DNA of 64,000 nucleotides from Bufo bufo (GCF_905171765.1 NC_053394.1:159349256-159413255); one strand, 5' to 3'; shown: positions 54,331 to 64,000, counted from the first letter of the stretch. Program-made: numbers and translations. Notes: generated from the letters alone by a model not told the origin.

Positions 54331-55290
54331 GTGGCCCCCAATGAGCCTTCTGTAACTCATGCAGCTGAGAATGGGGTGCCCGCCGCTGCGGCAGCATCCA
54401 GTCTAATGCCGCTGACTATGCCATATTATTTTGTTGCCCCCTGGTTCCCACGATATGCCGGGGAAGCCCACAAATTGAAAGATTTTAAAGACCAGGTCAT
54501 GGCCTTATTCCGGCTCTATCCTATCTCCGCTGAGCAACAGATGGAGATTCTCTTGGCGCAATTAGAAGGGGCCGCCCGCAGGGAGGTCATGTCATGGCCC
54601 ATCTCCGAAAAAAATAACATGGAACAGATCTTTGATCGCCTCGGCACCACATTTGAAGCCAGGACGGTGTCGGAAGTTAAGATGTGATTTTTCAGCAGGA
54701 AGCAACAGCTCGGTGAGTCACTCCGTGATTTTGCTTTGTCCCTGCAAGAGACCTTGAGGTCCGTGGTCCAGGTGGACCCCCGGGAGGCTGAGGACCAGGA
54801 CCGAACCCTGAGAGAACAGTTCATTGCGGGTGTAAACGCTGAACACTTAAAGGGCCAGTTGAGGATGCTGTCGGCCCAACACCCCAATTGTAAGTTTTTG
54901 GACTTTAAAGAGCTGGCCACCAGTATGTTGGGTCAAAATCCACCCATAGGGCTGGCGGCCTCCCTTGAACCTCAGGTCTGCCAGCCAAAAATTATCGATG
55001 TGAAACCGTCCGGAGCCAGTTAAGCCACCCAGGCTCCAGTAACAGGTTAATGGAGCAAGTTAACCATCTCACTAAGAGTCTGGAAAAGGTGTGCAGGAAA
55101 ATAGAAGAATGGGAAAGACCATTGTTATTGGAAGATGAAAGCCCCCTACCTCAAAGGCTCCTCCCGCCTGCATATAAAGAGGTCTACCCCAAAGAACCCG
55201 ATGGACGACCAAATTACCGGTCTAAGAATCGCAAGCAGCCTGTCTGCACCTATTGTAAAAAATATGGCCATACTGAGACAACGTGTTGAC
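54331..55290 (+). pseudogene. gag of gypsy-B, broken
   Basis: The frame resembles gypsy-C Gag throughout: MPYYFVAPWFPRYAGEAH, LLAQLEGAARREVMSWP, REQFIAGVNAEHLKGQLR, QVNHLTKSLEKVCRKIEEWE, and a CCHC knuckle CTYCKKYGHTETTC. Gag would form the particle and bind element RNA. Breaks seen: TGA at 54685-54687, a frameshift close to 55021-55050, and TGA right after the zinc knuckle where gypsy-C has Trp. The proposed frameshift signal (55292-55332) follows. Confidence 0.85.
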
Positions 55291-55291
55291 A

Positions 55292-55332
55292 GTTAAACGG
55301 GCCACCCTCGAGGCTGAAGACCGCCCCTCGGG
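55292..55332 (+). promoter_or_regulatory. Candidate -1 frameshift signal, gypsy-B
   Basis: GTTAAAC at 55292-55298, an 8-nt spacer, then a 7-bp stem CTCGAGG (55307-55313) with CCTCGGG (55326-55332). The gypsy-C copy has the same layout with two stem changes that keep pairing. Confidence 0.6.
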
Positions 55333-55512
55333 AGGTAGAACAGTAGATCCAAAGGATCCAAGTTGGATGCCCAGATACGTAGGATCTTGTCCAAAAATTT
55401 ACATATGCATTAACGGGATACCTTTTGAAGCCCTGCTGGATACTGGGTCTCAGGTCACCACCATCCAACGACCCACCTTTGACAAATTCTGGGATTCAAG
55501 TCTCCTCACCCA
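55293..55512 (+). pseudogene. pol of gypsy-B, protease part before the insertion
   Basis: In the -1 frame relative to gag the codons lead to the aspartic protease motif EALLDTGSQVTTI. Coding continuity ends at 55512, where gypsy-C begins. The remaining pol is found from 63037. The codons after 55512 in the same frame belong to the inserted LTR. Confidence 0.85.
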
Positions 55513-56312
55513 TGCAGCGTACTCAAGTTGTGTTAATAGTGTTCCTGGGTGTTGTAGTGCAATAGACACTAACCTGAGACGACTGACTCTCTGCAAGGGC
55601 AGGTGTTGATAAGTAATGTTCGTGACGCCAGTGCCAATTAAACGGTGGCACGCCGTTTGCGGATAGCAGGAATAAATGAGGAACCACGTGATGTTAAAAC
55701 AAAACTCCAACTTTAGTAGTTTCCATACAGAGACATTCACGGAAGCGCAGTTCCTTTGCATACAGTTGATTTTTCAATACGGTCGATGCAGGCAATACAG
55801 ATTAAGCAAGGTGAATTCAGAGTGTGAAACACACAGGACTTGCAGTACAGGAGCTTGCACTCGATTCCTGACTGATCCTGGGACATAGAAATTCTTCTCC
55901 AAGGTCCAATACCTTAACTCTGGCGTATATCCTTGGGTTTTATGATTATTAAGTACCTCCTCTGTTATCTTGAGTACCTCTTGCTTTCCTGAGCTTTGCC
56001 TCTGTCCCCCTCTCTGCTTCCTCAGATTCTAGAAGTTTCTGCACTCCACACTAGACTAAACTGCCTTTCCCTTCCCTGACTGGGCCTTATATAAACTAGG
56101 GCTCCCTAGCTCCCTCTAGTGACTAACAGCTGGAATGACACCCCTAGCAGGCCTGTACATGCAAGTTTCACAGTAACAGGGAAATACAAAGCATTACATT
56201 ACATGACATTTTATAAAGATGACATATACCAACTTCCCCATAAATAAGGAGGGACGACAGCACACCAAGTGACCTTTGGTAGTGACGGGTATTACAGTCC
56301 CCGTACACTACA
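55513..56312 (-). repeat. gypsy-C 3' LTR
   Basis: 800 bp; in element orientation it begins TGTAGTGTACGG and ends TACGCTGCA. A TATATAAG-type box lies near 56088-56095. A purine-rich AGCAGTGGGGTA just upstream (56313-56324) could be the polypurine tract. Confidence 0.93.
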
Positions 56313-56418
56313 TACCCCACTGCTTTAAGCTGAGTACGACCTCGTACTCCATCAGGGCTCGCCCAACTGGAATCTCTACCTGAAACAGAAAAAGACACAT
56401 GCAGGCATAATAACGGAA

Positions 56419-59400
56419 CTACCCAGGGGTTTCCTGTGGGTGTAGCACAGGCAAGGGCTCACGTGGGGGAGTCCATTCTTGCGCACAAATGTCCAACAAG
56501 GTATTACCAGTAGCAACGGTTTGGGAGGAGACACCACCAGAATAGTCAAAGTCTCCTAAACGGACTGGCGGGCGTCCCCTGGTCATCCGGGTAGACCTTC
56601 TCAGTACGGGGGTCTCCTCTTCCCCTAGCAACGAAGTAGAAGAGACAGGAGCAACAGGAGGGTCTCCATCAGCGAGACCTTGGTCAGGAACAACTGGAAA
56701 AACAGGAACAACTGGAACAACAATATCCACAAGAGGGGAAACTGGATCCGGGGCATCTTGAACCGGCTCTTCTGGAGGTGAAGAAACAGCAGGGGCCGGA
56801 GCAGGCACCAGCAAATTCAACCACGGTGTCAGAAGCCAATGCATGGGATCAGCGTCATATCTTAGATTACTGACAGCCTGCATAGGATCCTCGGGCTGTA
56901 TTGCTGACTCTGACACAGGGAATTCAGATCCAGAACTCTCGGCACTGGGTTCTGGTGTCAGGCAGAGCTTTAACCGGTTTCGGTGTACAATTTGGGATCC
57001 CTTGCCCTCCCGGGTGATCTCATAAGTATGAGTCCCAACATTTGGGATTGCAGTGACAACATAGGGACTTTGCTCCCATTTACTGTCCAGTTTACTTGTA
57101 CGACGGTTATTCTTTAGCCATACCACGGCCCCTATGGTCAGGGGTTCTGCCTGGGCTGCCTGATCATAGTCTCTCTGCTGTCGGTCTCTAGCAAAGTCCA
57201 TACGTTCCTGAACAATGGCTTTGGCTGCATTCAATCGCCTTTGATGTTCAGCAACCCAGTCGGTGTTAGGTAACGGGTTAATGCAATCAGGCACATGTAC
57301 GTCCAATGAATGATCAGCAGGCAATGTCCCTTGGCGCCCAAACATCAAGTAAAAAGGGGTATACCCGGTGGAACAATGTATGGTATGATTGTATGTGAAC
57401 ATGAGCTGTGGCAACAGATTAGGCCAATCTCCTCTGTTTTCAGGAGGCACGGCCCTCAGCATCTCTATCAAGGTCTGATTCATTTTTTCACATAGTCCAT
57501 TACCTTGAGGATGGTAGGCCGTTGTCCGGATCTTCTTACAGTTGTGTAAGCGGCACAGTTCATGGAATAGATGGGACTCAAAGGCAGGTCCTTGATCGGT
57601 GAGGATCTTTTCTGGGCATCCGTAGGGCAGGAGGAAGTGCTTCCAGAACAGTTCGGCTGTAGTCTTGGCTGTCTGGTCTCTCACAGGCACCGCTACAACA
57701 AACTTAGTGAAATGGTCAATAATAGTCATGGCATAAGCATACCCTGAACGACTAGGCTCCAGTTTCACATGGTCGATGGCGACAAGTTCAAGAGGACGGG
57801 TACTTACAATGGGTCTCAGTGGTGCCCTCTGATCATGGTGCTCACTCCGTTTTAAGGCACAGGCTACACACTCCCGACACCATTTCTCAATGTCTTCTCT
57901 CATGCCCACCCAGTAAAACCGTTGGCGGATATTAGCCTCAGTCTTTTGGACCCCAAAGTGACCGGATTGATTGTGGTACATCTCCAACACCATACCTGCA
58001 TCTCGTCGGGGTATGAGAATCTGGTGCACTCTCTCGTTGGACACTGGGTCTAGGCTTCTCCGTAGCAATAGGCCTTTTTGTATGAAGAGTTGATGGCGCT
58101 GTCTCCACAGTTTGATGAGCTCAGGATCTGCACTCTTACGCCGAATCCTCTCAGGGGCTCTGCCACTAGTAATGAAGTCCAACAACTCACCCAGCACTCT
58201 ACTCTCAGACTGTAGTTTCACCCACCTTTCTTCTTTAGGTTCAGGCCTATTGGAGGATGAAGGAACTGCAGCTCTGTTATTGGTAGCTCGAGCCTGATCC
58301 TGTTGAGCAAATTTGTTATAGAAAGCCGGCATCTCTACATCTTCCCAATCATCTCGCACATCATCAGGAGCTGTCTCTGTGGGAAGCCTGGACAAAGCAT
58401 CAGCATTATCATTAGTACGTCCAGCACGATATTTTACAGAGAAATCATAGTTGGCAAGGCGAGAGGCCCACCTCTGCTCCAAGGCCCCCAATTTAGCTGT
58501 ATTTAGATGCGCCAGAGGGTTATTGTCGGTGAATGCAATGAACGGGGTGGCGGCTAGATAATCCTTGAATTTTTCTGTCACCGCCCACACTAATGCCAGG
58601 AACTCTAGTTTGAAGGAACTATAATTCTGGTCATTTTTCTCAGCTCCTTTCAGGGAGCGGCTTGCATACGCTATCACTCTCTCTTTTCCCTCTTGGACTT
58701 GGGCTAACACAGCTCCCAGGCCTCGCTTGCTAGCATCGGTATAAAGATGGAAAGGCTTGCTATAATCTGGGTAACCTAACACAGGAGGCTCGGTCAGTTT
58801 TTTTTTTAGCAATTGGAACGCTATCTCTCTTTCCTCATTCCACTCAATGGGCACAGGAGTTCTAGGACTTTTTTTTGGTTGCCCCCTCAAGAGTTCCTGG
58901 ATAGGATCAGCTATTTGAGCAAAATGGGGGATAAAACGTCTATAGTAGCCGGCAAAACCAAGGAAACTCCTCACCTCTTTGACGGTAGTAGGAACCGGCC
59001 AATTACGGACAGCTGCTAACTTATCAGGGTCAGGTTGCACTCCCTCTCCGCTTACCACATGCCCCAGGTATCTTACTGCAGGTTTGAGCAGGTGACACTT
59101 GGATGGCTTTACCTTCAAGCCATATTTGATAAGGATTTCAAATACCTCCGCCAAATGTTTCAGATGGTCTTCATATGTTTTTGAGTACACAATGACATCA
59201 TCTAGATACAGCAGCACTGTTTCGAAGTTTTTGTGACCCAAACACCGTTCCATTAGTCTCTGGAAAGATCCTGGGGCATTACATAGCCCGAACGGCATAC
59301 AATTGAACTCGAACAGGCCCATGGGAGTAGTGAAAGCAGTCTTTTCCCTATCTGCAGGGGCCATGGGTACCTGCCAGTAGCCACTGGTCAAGTCCAACGT

Positions 59401-60717
59401 GGAGAAATAGGCAGAAGAACCCAAAGCAGTTAGTGACTCCTCAATGCGGGGCAGTGGGTATGCATCTTTGTGGGTTATTTGATTAATTTTCCTATAATCC
59501 ACACAAAAACGGATACCACCGTCCTTCTTCTTTACAAGGACCAGGGGTGCCGCCCACGGACTACGGCTGTCCCGGATTACATTAGAGTCTTTCATCTCTT
59601 GGATCATTTCCTTTACAGTCTGATATGAAGTAGGCGGTAAAGGTCTGTACCTCTCCTTGATAGGAGGATGAGAGCCAGTAGGTATGGTGTGTTGTATGGC
59701 ACTCACCTCTCCATAATCAGTGGCATGCTTACTGAAGGCCTGGTGGTGCTCCTTGACAAGCTGTATAATCCCTTCTTGTTGTTGTTGGGGGGTAGTCTCG
59801 TCCCCTACATGGAGCTCTTCCCACCAGGGCACCTGTGGCTGGGTCACCGGCGAGCATCCGCTGACTGTAGCTGGCGGCTTTTCTGTCACTGGAAGACGAA
59901 TGATGTCTTGGAAGGATACCTGAGAAAGCTGGGCAACACGGCAATGCTTACTAAGCGCCACAGGATGATCACTCTGGTTAATCAGACGGACAGGTACTTT
60001 ACCTTGGGAGACGTTCACCAGGGACTTGGCAGCTCTCACATAAGGGTAATCCTCCATCTGGATTGGTTCCACCAGGGCTGGATAATCTCGGCCTTGGACT
60101 CCCAGGACAGCACGACACCATAAAAGAGTTTGAGAATTAGGAGGCAAAGTCACAGGCTTAATATCACTAATCCTGGCAGTACAAATTTCTCCTTTCCCAT
60201 TAGCAAACCTCTGCTGGGCACTTAACACAGTAATAGTCTTTTGAATCACTCTCCTGGAAGCAGAGGAAGCAGTCGTCAAAGTCTGATGTAATACGGCAAG
60301 TATTTCTGAATAACAGTTTCTGAAGACATTGGTGCCTAGAATGACAGGATGTCCTCCTCTGTCGCCGGCCTGCACTACTATCACCCCCTGTTGTGGTAAG
60401 GTTACTTCTCCCACCTGCAGGGTGGGTTCCCAGTATCCATGAATCTTTACTGGTTTACCATTGCTGGCGATAATCTCCACCCAGGATTCAGGCGGCTGGG
60501 TTAACTGGTTGGTGTCCCAGAACTTTTCAAATGCAGGCAGCTGAATGGTAGTGACTTGAGACCCAGTATCTAATAGGGCTTCAAAGGGGACCCCGTTGAT
60601 CTCTATATTGATTTTAGGATGGGATCCTACATACCGTGGCATCCAATTTGGATCCTCTGGACCTAGTGTTCTACCTCCCGAGGGGTGGTCCTCAGCCTCA
60701 GGGGTTGCCCGTTTAAC
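56419..60717 (-). CDS. Pol polyprotein of gypsy-C
   Basis: The frame is open for over 1400 codons. Domains in order: aspartic protease (LLDTGSQVTT near the start), reverse transcriptase (STLDLTSGYWQVPM, FGLCNAPGSFQRLM, LYLDDVIVYS), RNase H (LYTDASKRGLGAVL; TDNNPL; NADALSR), integrase with H2C2 finger (HNQSGHFGVQKTEA; CRECVAC) and DDE core (IDHVKLE, LTDQGPAFES, HPQGNGLCEKMNQ), then a Pro/Val-rich tail. It copies and inserts the element. The order RT-RNase H-IN is that of ordinary gypsy elements. There is no convincing own start; entry is most likely by -1 frameshift at 60711-60717, inside the end of gag. The 3' end lies ~106 bp from the 3' LTR. Confidence 0.93.
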   Translation of the reverse strand, partial: VKRATPEAEDHPSGGRTLGPEDPNWMPRYVGSHPKINIEINGVPFEALLDTGSQVTTIQLPAFEKFWDTNQLTQPPESWVEIIASNGKPVKIHGYWEPTLQVGEVTLPQQGVIVVQAGDRGGHPVILGTNVFRNCYSEILAVLHQTLTTASSASRRVIQKTITVLSAQQRFANGKGEICTARISDIKPVTLPPNSQTLLWCRAVLGVQGRDYPALVEPIQMEDYPYVRAAKSLVNVSQGKVPVRLINQSDHPVALSKHCRVAQLSQVSFQDIIRLPVTEKPPATVSGCSPVTQPQVPWWEELHVGDETTPQQQQEGIIQLVKEHHQAFSKHATDYGEVSAIQHTIPTGSHPPIKERYRPLPPTSYQTVKEMIQEMKDSNVIRDSRSPWAAPLVLVKKKDGGIRFCVDYRKINQITHKDAYPLPRIEESLTALGSSAYFSTLDLTSGYWQVPMAPADREKTAFTTPMGLFEFNCMPFGLCNAPGSFQRLMERCLGHKNFETVLLYLDDVIVYSKTYEDHLKHLAEVFEILIKYGLKVKPSKCHLLKPAVRYLGHVVSGEGVQPDPDKLAAVRNWPVPTTVKEVRSFLGFAGYYRRFIPHFAQIADPIQELLRGQPKKSPRTPVPIEWNEEREIAFQLLKKKLTEPPVLGYPDYSKPFHLYTDASKRGLGAVLAQVQEGKERVIAYASRSLKGAEKNDQNYSSFKLEFLALVWAVTEKFKDYLAATPFIAFTDNNPLAHLNTAKLGALEQRWASRLANYDFSVKYRAGRTNDNADALSRLPTETAPDDVRDDWEDVEMPAFYNKFAQQDQARATNNRAAVPSSSNRPEPKEERWVKLQSESRVLGELLDFITSGRAPERIRRKSADPELIKLWRQRHQLFIQKGLLLRRSLDPVSNERVHQILIPRRDAGMVLEMYHNQSGHFGVQKTEANIRQRFYWVGMREDIEKWCRECVACALKRSEHHDQRAPLRPIVSTRPLELVAIDHVKLEPSRSGYAYAMTIIDHFTKFVVAVPVRDQTAKTTAELFWKHFLLPYGCPEKILTDQGPAFESHLFHELCRLHNCKKIRTTAYHPQGNGLCEKMNQTLIEMLRAVPPENRGDWPNLLPQLMFTYNHTIHCSTGYTPFYLMFGRQGTLPADHSLDVHVPDCINPLPNTDWVAEHQRRLNAAKAIVQERMDFARDRQQRDYDQAAQAEPLTIGAVVWLKNNRRTSKLDSKWEQSPYVVTAIPNVGTHTYEITREGKGSQIVHRNRLKLCLTPEPSAESSGSEFPVSESAIQPEDPMQAVSNLRYDADPMHWLLTPWLNLLVPAPAPAVSSPPEEPVQDAPDPVSPLVDIVVPVVPVFPVVPDQGLADGDPPVAPVSSTSLLGEEETPVLRRSTRMTRGRPPVRLGDFDYSGGVSSQTVATGNTLLDICAQEWTPPREPLPVLHPQETPG

Positions 60718-61682
60718 TGCCAGCACGTGGATTCTGTGTGTCCCAGCTTTTTGCAGTATGTACACACGGGCCGCTTACGGTTTTTATTGCGCCTCCCAGG
60801 ATCCCTGGGGTGAGTCTCTTGGTAAGGAGGTGGGAACGGCCTAGGAGGTGACAGGAATTCTTCTTCTGTCATTATGGGTTTTTCCCATTCCTCTATTTTT
60901 CTGCACACTTTCTCTAGACTTTTAGTGAGGTGATTTACTTGCTCTGTCAGCATGGCAATAGTATCGGTAGCTGAAGCTTGAACAGCTTGCCCGGCCTGAG
61001 CTTGGTTAGTGATAAGCGGTTTTGGCTTGCCGGCTGGGGACTCAGGCGGGGTGCTTAACTCCGTAGATACTGCTGACCCCAGAATTTTTATAGCCAGTTC
61101 TTTAAAGTCTAGAAAGGCACTGATTGGGTGCTGGGCGGACAGCATCTTTAACTGGGTCCTTATTTGCTCACTAGACGCCCCGGTGATAAACTGTTCCCTT
61201 AGGGTCTGGTCCCGGTTATCAGCCTCTTTGGGATCTATCTGAATTACAGCCCCTAAAGCCTCCTGAAGTGATAGGGCATAATCACGGAGGGACTCACCGG
61301 ACTTCTGTTTCTTGCCAAAGAAGTGCATCTTTATCTCTGAGGCAGTCCTAGTTTCAAAAGTGGCTCTGAGGCGGGTGAAGATCTGTTCTAGAGTACTCCG
61401 CTCAGTAGCAGGCCAGGATAACACTTCCCTGCGGGCAGCTCCCTCCAGTTGCGCCAGCAGGATTTCCATTTGCTGGTCGGCATTTATAGGGTACAGCCGC
61501 AATAGTGCCAGCAACTTTTCTTTAAAGTCCCTTAGGGTATGGGTCTCTCCCCTGTAGCGGGGGAACCATGGGGCCCCGAAATAGTACGGCATGGTAAAGG
61601 GCATCATGCTGGGGGCTGTAGAATGATTAGGAGCCGCAAGCTCTCCCGGGGCCGGCTGCTCAGGCACTCCCGGCTCTGACAT
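60663..61682 (-). CDS. Gag of gypsy-C
   Basis: The ATG at 61680-61682 opens a 339-codon frame with no break. A Pro/Ser-rich start is followed by a capsid-like region (MPYYFGAPWFPRYRGETH; LRLYPINADQQMEIL; LEGAARREVLSWP; LREQFITGASSEQIRTQL), a helical part (LTKSLEKVCRKIEEWE) and one CCHC zinc knuckle (CTYCKKLGHTESTC). It would form the particle and package RNA. The frame overlaps pol by about 50 nt past the zinc knuckle; the frameshift signal at 60677-60717 lies in this overlap. It ends PREVEH. Confidence 0.9.
   Translation of the reverse strand: MSEPGVPEQPAPGELAAPNHSTAPSMMPFTMPYYFGAPWFPRYRGETHTLRDFKEKLLALLRLYPINADQQMEILLAQLEGAARREVLSWPATERSTLEQIFTRLRATFETRTASEIKMHFFGKKQKSGESLRDYALSLQEALGAVIQIDPKEADNRDQTLREQFITGASSEQIRTQLKMLSAQHPISAFLDFKELAIKILGSAVSTELSTPPESPAGKPKPLITNQAQAGQAVQASATDTIAMLTEQVNHLTKSLEKVCRKIEEWEKPIMTEEEFLSPPRPFPPPYQETHPRDPGRRNKNRKRPVCTYCKKLGHTESTCWQLNGQPLRLRTTPREVEH
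60677..60717 (-). promoter_or_regulatory. Candidate -1 frameshift signal, gypsy-C
   Basis: In gag phase the minus strand reads G TTA AAC (60717-60711), an X XXY YYZ-like site; GTTAAAC is a natural shift site in arteriviruses (established knowledge). An 8-nt spacer is followed by a 7-bp stem CCTGAGG (60702-60696) with CCTCGGG (60683-60677), counting one G-U pair. The -1 frame continues into pol. Confidence 0.65.
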
Positions 61683-62209
61683 GGTAGTCTATTGAGAGGT
61701 GGCCGCTGGCGACTAAAGGGGCCGGAACACTCCCCTTCCCTCCGGTTACAGGTGCTTACCGGTATCGCCGGGCTTGCGCAGGCCAAGTCTCGTGAGATTC
61801 CGGACGTCCGGAGAACGCGGTGACGTAGGAGGAGCAGGGCCGCGGCGGTGCGATGATGACGAGGGGCGGGATTCTCTGTGTCTTTGCAGGGATCCGCCCA
61901 CGAAGGTCCTCAGCAGCGCGGGAAACTTTATTCCAGGCGGCCGGTGGCCATCTTTAGCAAAATCCACTGTCTATTCACTGACAGCAAGCAGGATGCTAGA
62001 AAGTCCATAAAACCACACTCCAATGTGGCGATTTTCTTCCTCTGGGTAGCGCAACACTGCACAGCGCTTTTTAGGGGTTTTTGGTACACTTTGGGTATGA
62101 TTTTTAGTCCACAAAGTCCACTTGAATAAAACAGGCAAATTGTCACTTTGGTCACAGGGCAACTGTATAAGGCACAAAGTTCACGCTTCTTGCACTAGAA
62201 AGCGTGCGT
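61683..62209 (-). other. gypsy-C leader
   Basis: About 530 nt between primer-binding site and gag start; no coding. It probably includes packaging signals (inference). Confidence 0.5.
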
Positions 62210-62227
62210 ATCCTGTTCTAGACGCCA
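62210..62227 (-). promoter_or_regulatory. Primer-binding site of gypsy-C
   Basis: TGGCGTCTAGAACAGGA begins nine bases after the 5' LTR. It resembles the gypsy-B site and starts with TGG as tRNA-primed sites do; the tRNA is not identified. Confidence 0.6.
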
Positions 62228-62236
62228 AAAGAGAGG

Positions 62237-63036
62237 TGCAGCGTACTCAAGTTGTGTTAATAGTGTTCCTGGGTGTTGTAGTGCAATAGACACTAACCTG
62301 AGACGGCTGACTCTCTGCAAGGGCAGGTGTTGATAAGTAATGTTAGTGACGCCAGTGCCAATTAAACGGTGGCACGCCGTTTGCAGATAGCAGGAATAAA
62401 TGAGGAACCACGTGATGTTAAAACAAAACTCAAACTTTAGTAGTTTCCATACAGAGACATTCACGGAAGCGCAGTTCCTTTGCATACAGTTGATTTTTCA
62501 ATACGGTCGATGCAGGCAATACAGATTAAGCAAGGTGAATTCAGAGTGTGAAACACACAGGACTTGCAGTACAGGAGCTTGCACTCGATTCCTGACTGAT
62601 CCTGGGACATAGAAATTCTTCTCCAAGGTCCAATACCTTAACTCTGGCGTATATCCTTGGGTTTTATGATTATTAAGTACCTCCTCTGTTATCTTGAGTA
62701 CCTCTTGCTTTCCTGAGCTTTGCCTCTGTCCCCCTCTCTGCTTCCTCAGATTCTAGAAGTTTCTGCACTCCACACTAGACTAAACTGCCTTTCCCTTCCC
62801 TGACTGGGCCTTATATAAACTAGGGCTCCCTAGCTCCCTCTAGTGACTAACAGCTGGAATGACACCCCTAGCAGGCCTGTACATGCAAGTTTCACAGTAA
62901 CAGGGAAATACAAAGCATTACATTACATGACATTTTATAAAGATGACATATACCAACTTCCCCATAAATAAGGAGGGACGACAGCACACCAAGTGACCTT
63001 TGGTAGTGACGGGTATTACAGTCCCCGTACACTACA
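62237..63036 (-). repeat. gypsy-C 5' LTR
   Basis: 800 bp, matching 55513-56312 except at four noted positions. A TATA box (TTTATATAAGG) on the minus strand lies at 62809-62819. Confidence 0.93.
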
Positions 63037-64000
63037 CCCAGCCACCAGAATCCTGGCTGGATATCATTGCTAGCAACGGCAAGCTGGTGAAAGTCCATGG
63101 GTACTAGGAACCCACCCTTCAGGTGGGAGAAGCCACCCTACCACAGCAAGGTGTGATTGTGGTGCAAGCCGGAGATAAAGGGGGGCACCCCGTGATCTTA
63201 GGGACTAATGTCTTTAAAAATTGTTACTCCGAGGTGCTTGATGCACTGAACCAATCCATACCTTCAGCTTCACCTGCTTCTAAAAGAGTCATTCAAAAGA
63301 CAATCAGTGTGCTGTGTGCTCAGCAAAAATTTGCGAATGGAAAAGGAGAAATCTGTAATGCCCAGATCCGGGATAACCGGCCGGTAATCTTGCAACCGAA
63401 TTCCCAGATCATTCTGTGGTGCCGTGCTGTACTAGGGATCCAGGGCCAAGACTATCAAGCCCTGGTGGAGCCTATCCAAATTGAGAATCATCCCTTCGTG
63501 CGAGCAGCCAAGAGCCTGGTGACTGTATCTCAAGGTAAAGTGCCTGTCCGTTTGATTAATTTCAGTGATCACCCTGTTACTCTCTCTAAGCACTGCCCTG
63601 TTGCTCAGCTTTTCCAGGTATCCTTCCAGGATGTTATCCGTCTGCCTGCCACGGAGACGTCTCAAACTGCACAAAGCAGCAGCGCCCCTGCCAGCGTCTC
63701 TTCAGTATCCTGGTGGGAGGAACTTCATGTGGGGAACGAATCCACCCCGAAGGATCAAATAGAGGGAGTCCTGAATCTGGTGAAAGAGCACCACCAGGCC
63801 TTTAGCAAGCACTCCACGGACTATGGAGAGGTCAGTGTAATCAAACACACCATACCCACTGGCTCTCATCCTCCTATCAAGGAGAGATACAAACCCATAC
63901 CACCTACTACCTAACAGTCCGTAAAAGAGATGATACAGGAAATGAAGGACTCTAATATAATCCGGGACAGTCATATTCCCAGGGCTGCGCCCTTAGTTCT
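63037..64000 (+). pseudogene. pol of gypsy-B after the insertion (protease to RT)
   Basis: The plus frame matches gypsy-C Pol: LPQQGVIVVQAGDKGGHPV, then WCRAVLGIQGQDY, VSQGKVPVRLIN, WWEELHVGN, EHHQAFSKHSTDYGEV and HTIPTGSHPPIKERY. It spans the end of protease and the linker before reverse transcriptase. Breaks seen: a stop at about 63105-63107 (Trp in gypsy-C) and TAA at 63912-63914, after which homology continues to the window end (KEMIQEMKDSN). The reverse transcriptase core is outside the window. Confidence 0.87.

Larger units (their letters stand above)
55513..63036 (-). mobile_element. Young Ty3/gypsy element (gypsy-C)
   Basis: Two 800-bp LTRs with four differences seen (about 99.5% identity) enclose a leader, gag and pol on the minus strand. 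CCCA flanks the element (55509-55512 and 63037-63040; five bases if the LTR-final A is counted). It lies in the protease region of gypsy-B in the opposite orientation. Frames are uninterrupted. No chromodomain or env-like frame was found. Confidence 0.93.
53464..64000 (+). mobile_element. Decayed Ty3/gypsy element (gypsy-B), interrupted
   Basis: A probable 5' LTR, a primer-binding site and broken gag and protease frames run from 53464 to 55512. The same element resumes at 63037 with protease-to-reverse transcriptase sequence and leaves the window. The gap is exactly the minus-strand gypsy-C with a CCCA duplication. Several stops show that B is older than C. Confidence 0.85.

Noticed and set aside
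55513..56418. env-like third frame in gypsy-C
   Set aside because: Only ~106 bp separate the pol stop from the 3' LTR; there is no room for an env gene.
1..64000. tRNA or rRNA genes
   Set aside because: No cloverleaf with A and B boxes or rRNA core sequence was recognised by eye; a covariance-model search would be needed to exclude tRNA-derived SINEs.

Overview
The window looks like nuclear DNA of a large, repeat-rich vertebrate genome, most likely a frog or toad (inference). It combines a CR1/L2-type LINE tail, several ZBED-type hAT transposons, Tc1 elements, Penelope-like elements (PLEs) with hammerhead ribozyme motifs, a chromodomain Ty3/gypsy element and long stretches of palindromic satellite. 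No complete ordinary host gene, tRNA, rRNA or CRISPR array was found. Nearly every long reading frame belongs to a mobile element. The one possible spliced gene has two phase-matched exons at 26466-26678 and 31864-32021.

Layout. 1-3556: LINE 3' end, the C-terminal end of a hAT transposase, non-coding DNA, then the promoter side and first codons of another hAT. 3557-12075: a decayed autonomous hAT (transposase on the minus strand, 5932-9131) with a solo LTR inserted at 9625-10773, followed by a short deletion derivative carrying nested hairpins. 12091-17247: two PLE copies joined 5'-to-5', flanked by one 17-bp target duplication, each outer arm with a hammerhead motif. 17397-22878: a young PLE with 625-bp direct repeats and two long overlapping frames. 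23066-25990: two broken Tc1 elements. 24872-32021: the possible spliced gene, whose large intron holds a 2.3-kb non-autonomous hAT full of minisatellites and a third, truncated PLE. 32255-53121: a second decayed hAT (transposase 32801-35838) split by a 16.4-kb insertion.

That insertion (36106-52519) is flanked by TTAA and consists largely of palindromes. It holds a non-autonomous hAT (36171-38005, with a 24-bp minisatellite), a Harbinger-like element (38095-45306) that contains an almost intact chromovirus (39579-45140, one 1419-codon frame, LTRs differing at 4 of 652 positions), a palindrome array (45600-47280), a second Harbinger-like element (47359-49488) and an inverted-repeat satellite (49492-52100).

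53464-64000: a decayed plus-strand gypsy element, cut in its protease region by a young minus-strand gypsy element (55513-63036; 800-bp LTRs, separate gag and pol frames).

Mechanistic highlights. The chromovirus shows a Tf1/sushi-like self-priming arrangement: the primer-binding site next to the 5' LTR is complementary to a sequence 28 nt downstream of a TATA box in the LTR. Both gypsy elements at the right end carry the same candidate -1 frameshift cassette (GTTAAAC, 8-nt spacer, 7-bp stem) with pairing-preserving differences. Nested insertions give a clear order of events, with the chromovirus as the innermost and apparently youngest layer of its stack.
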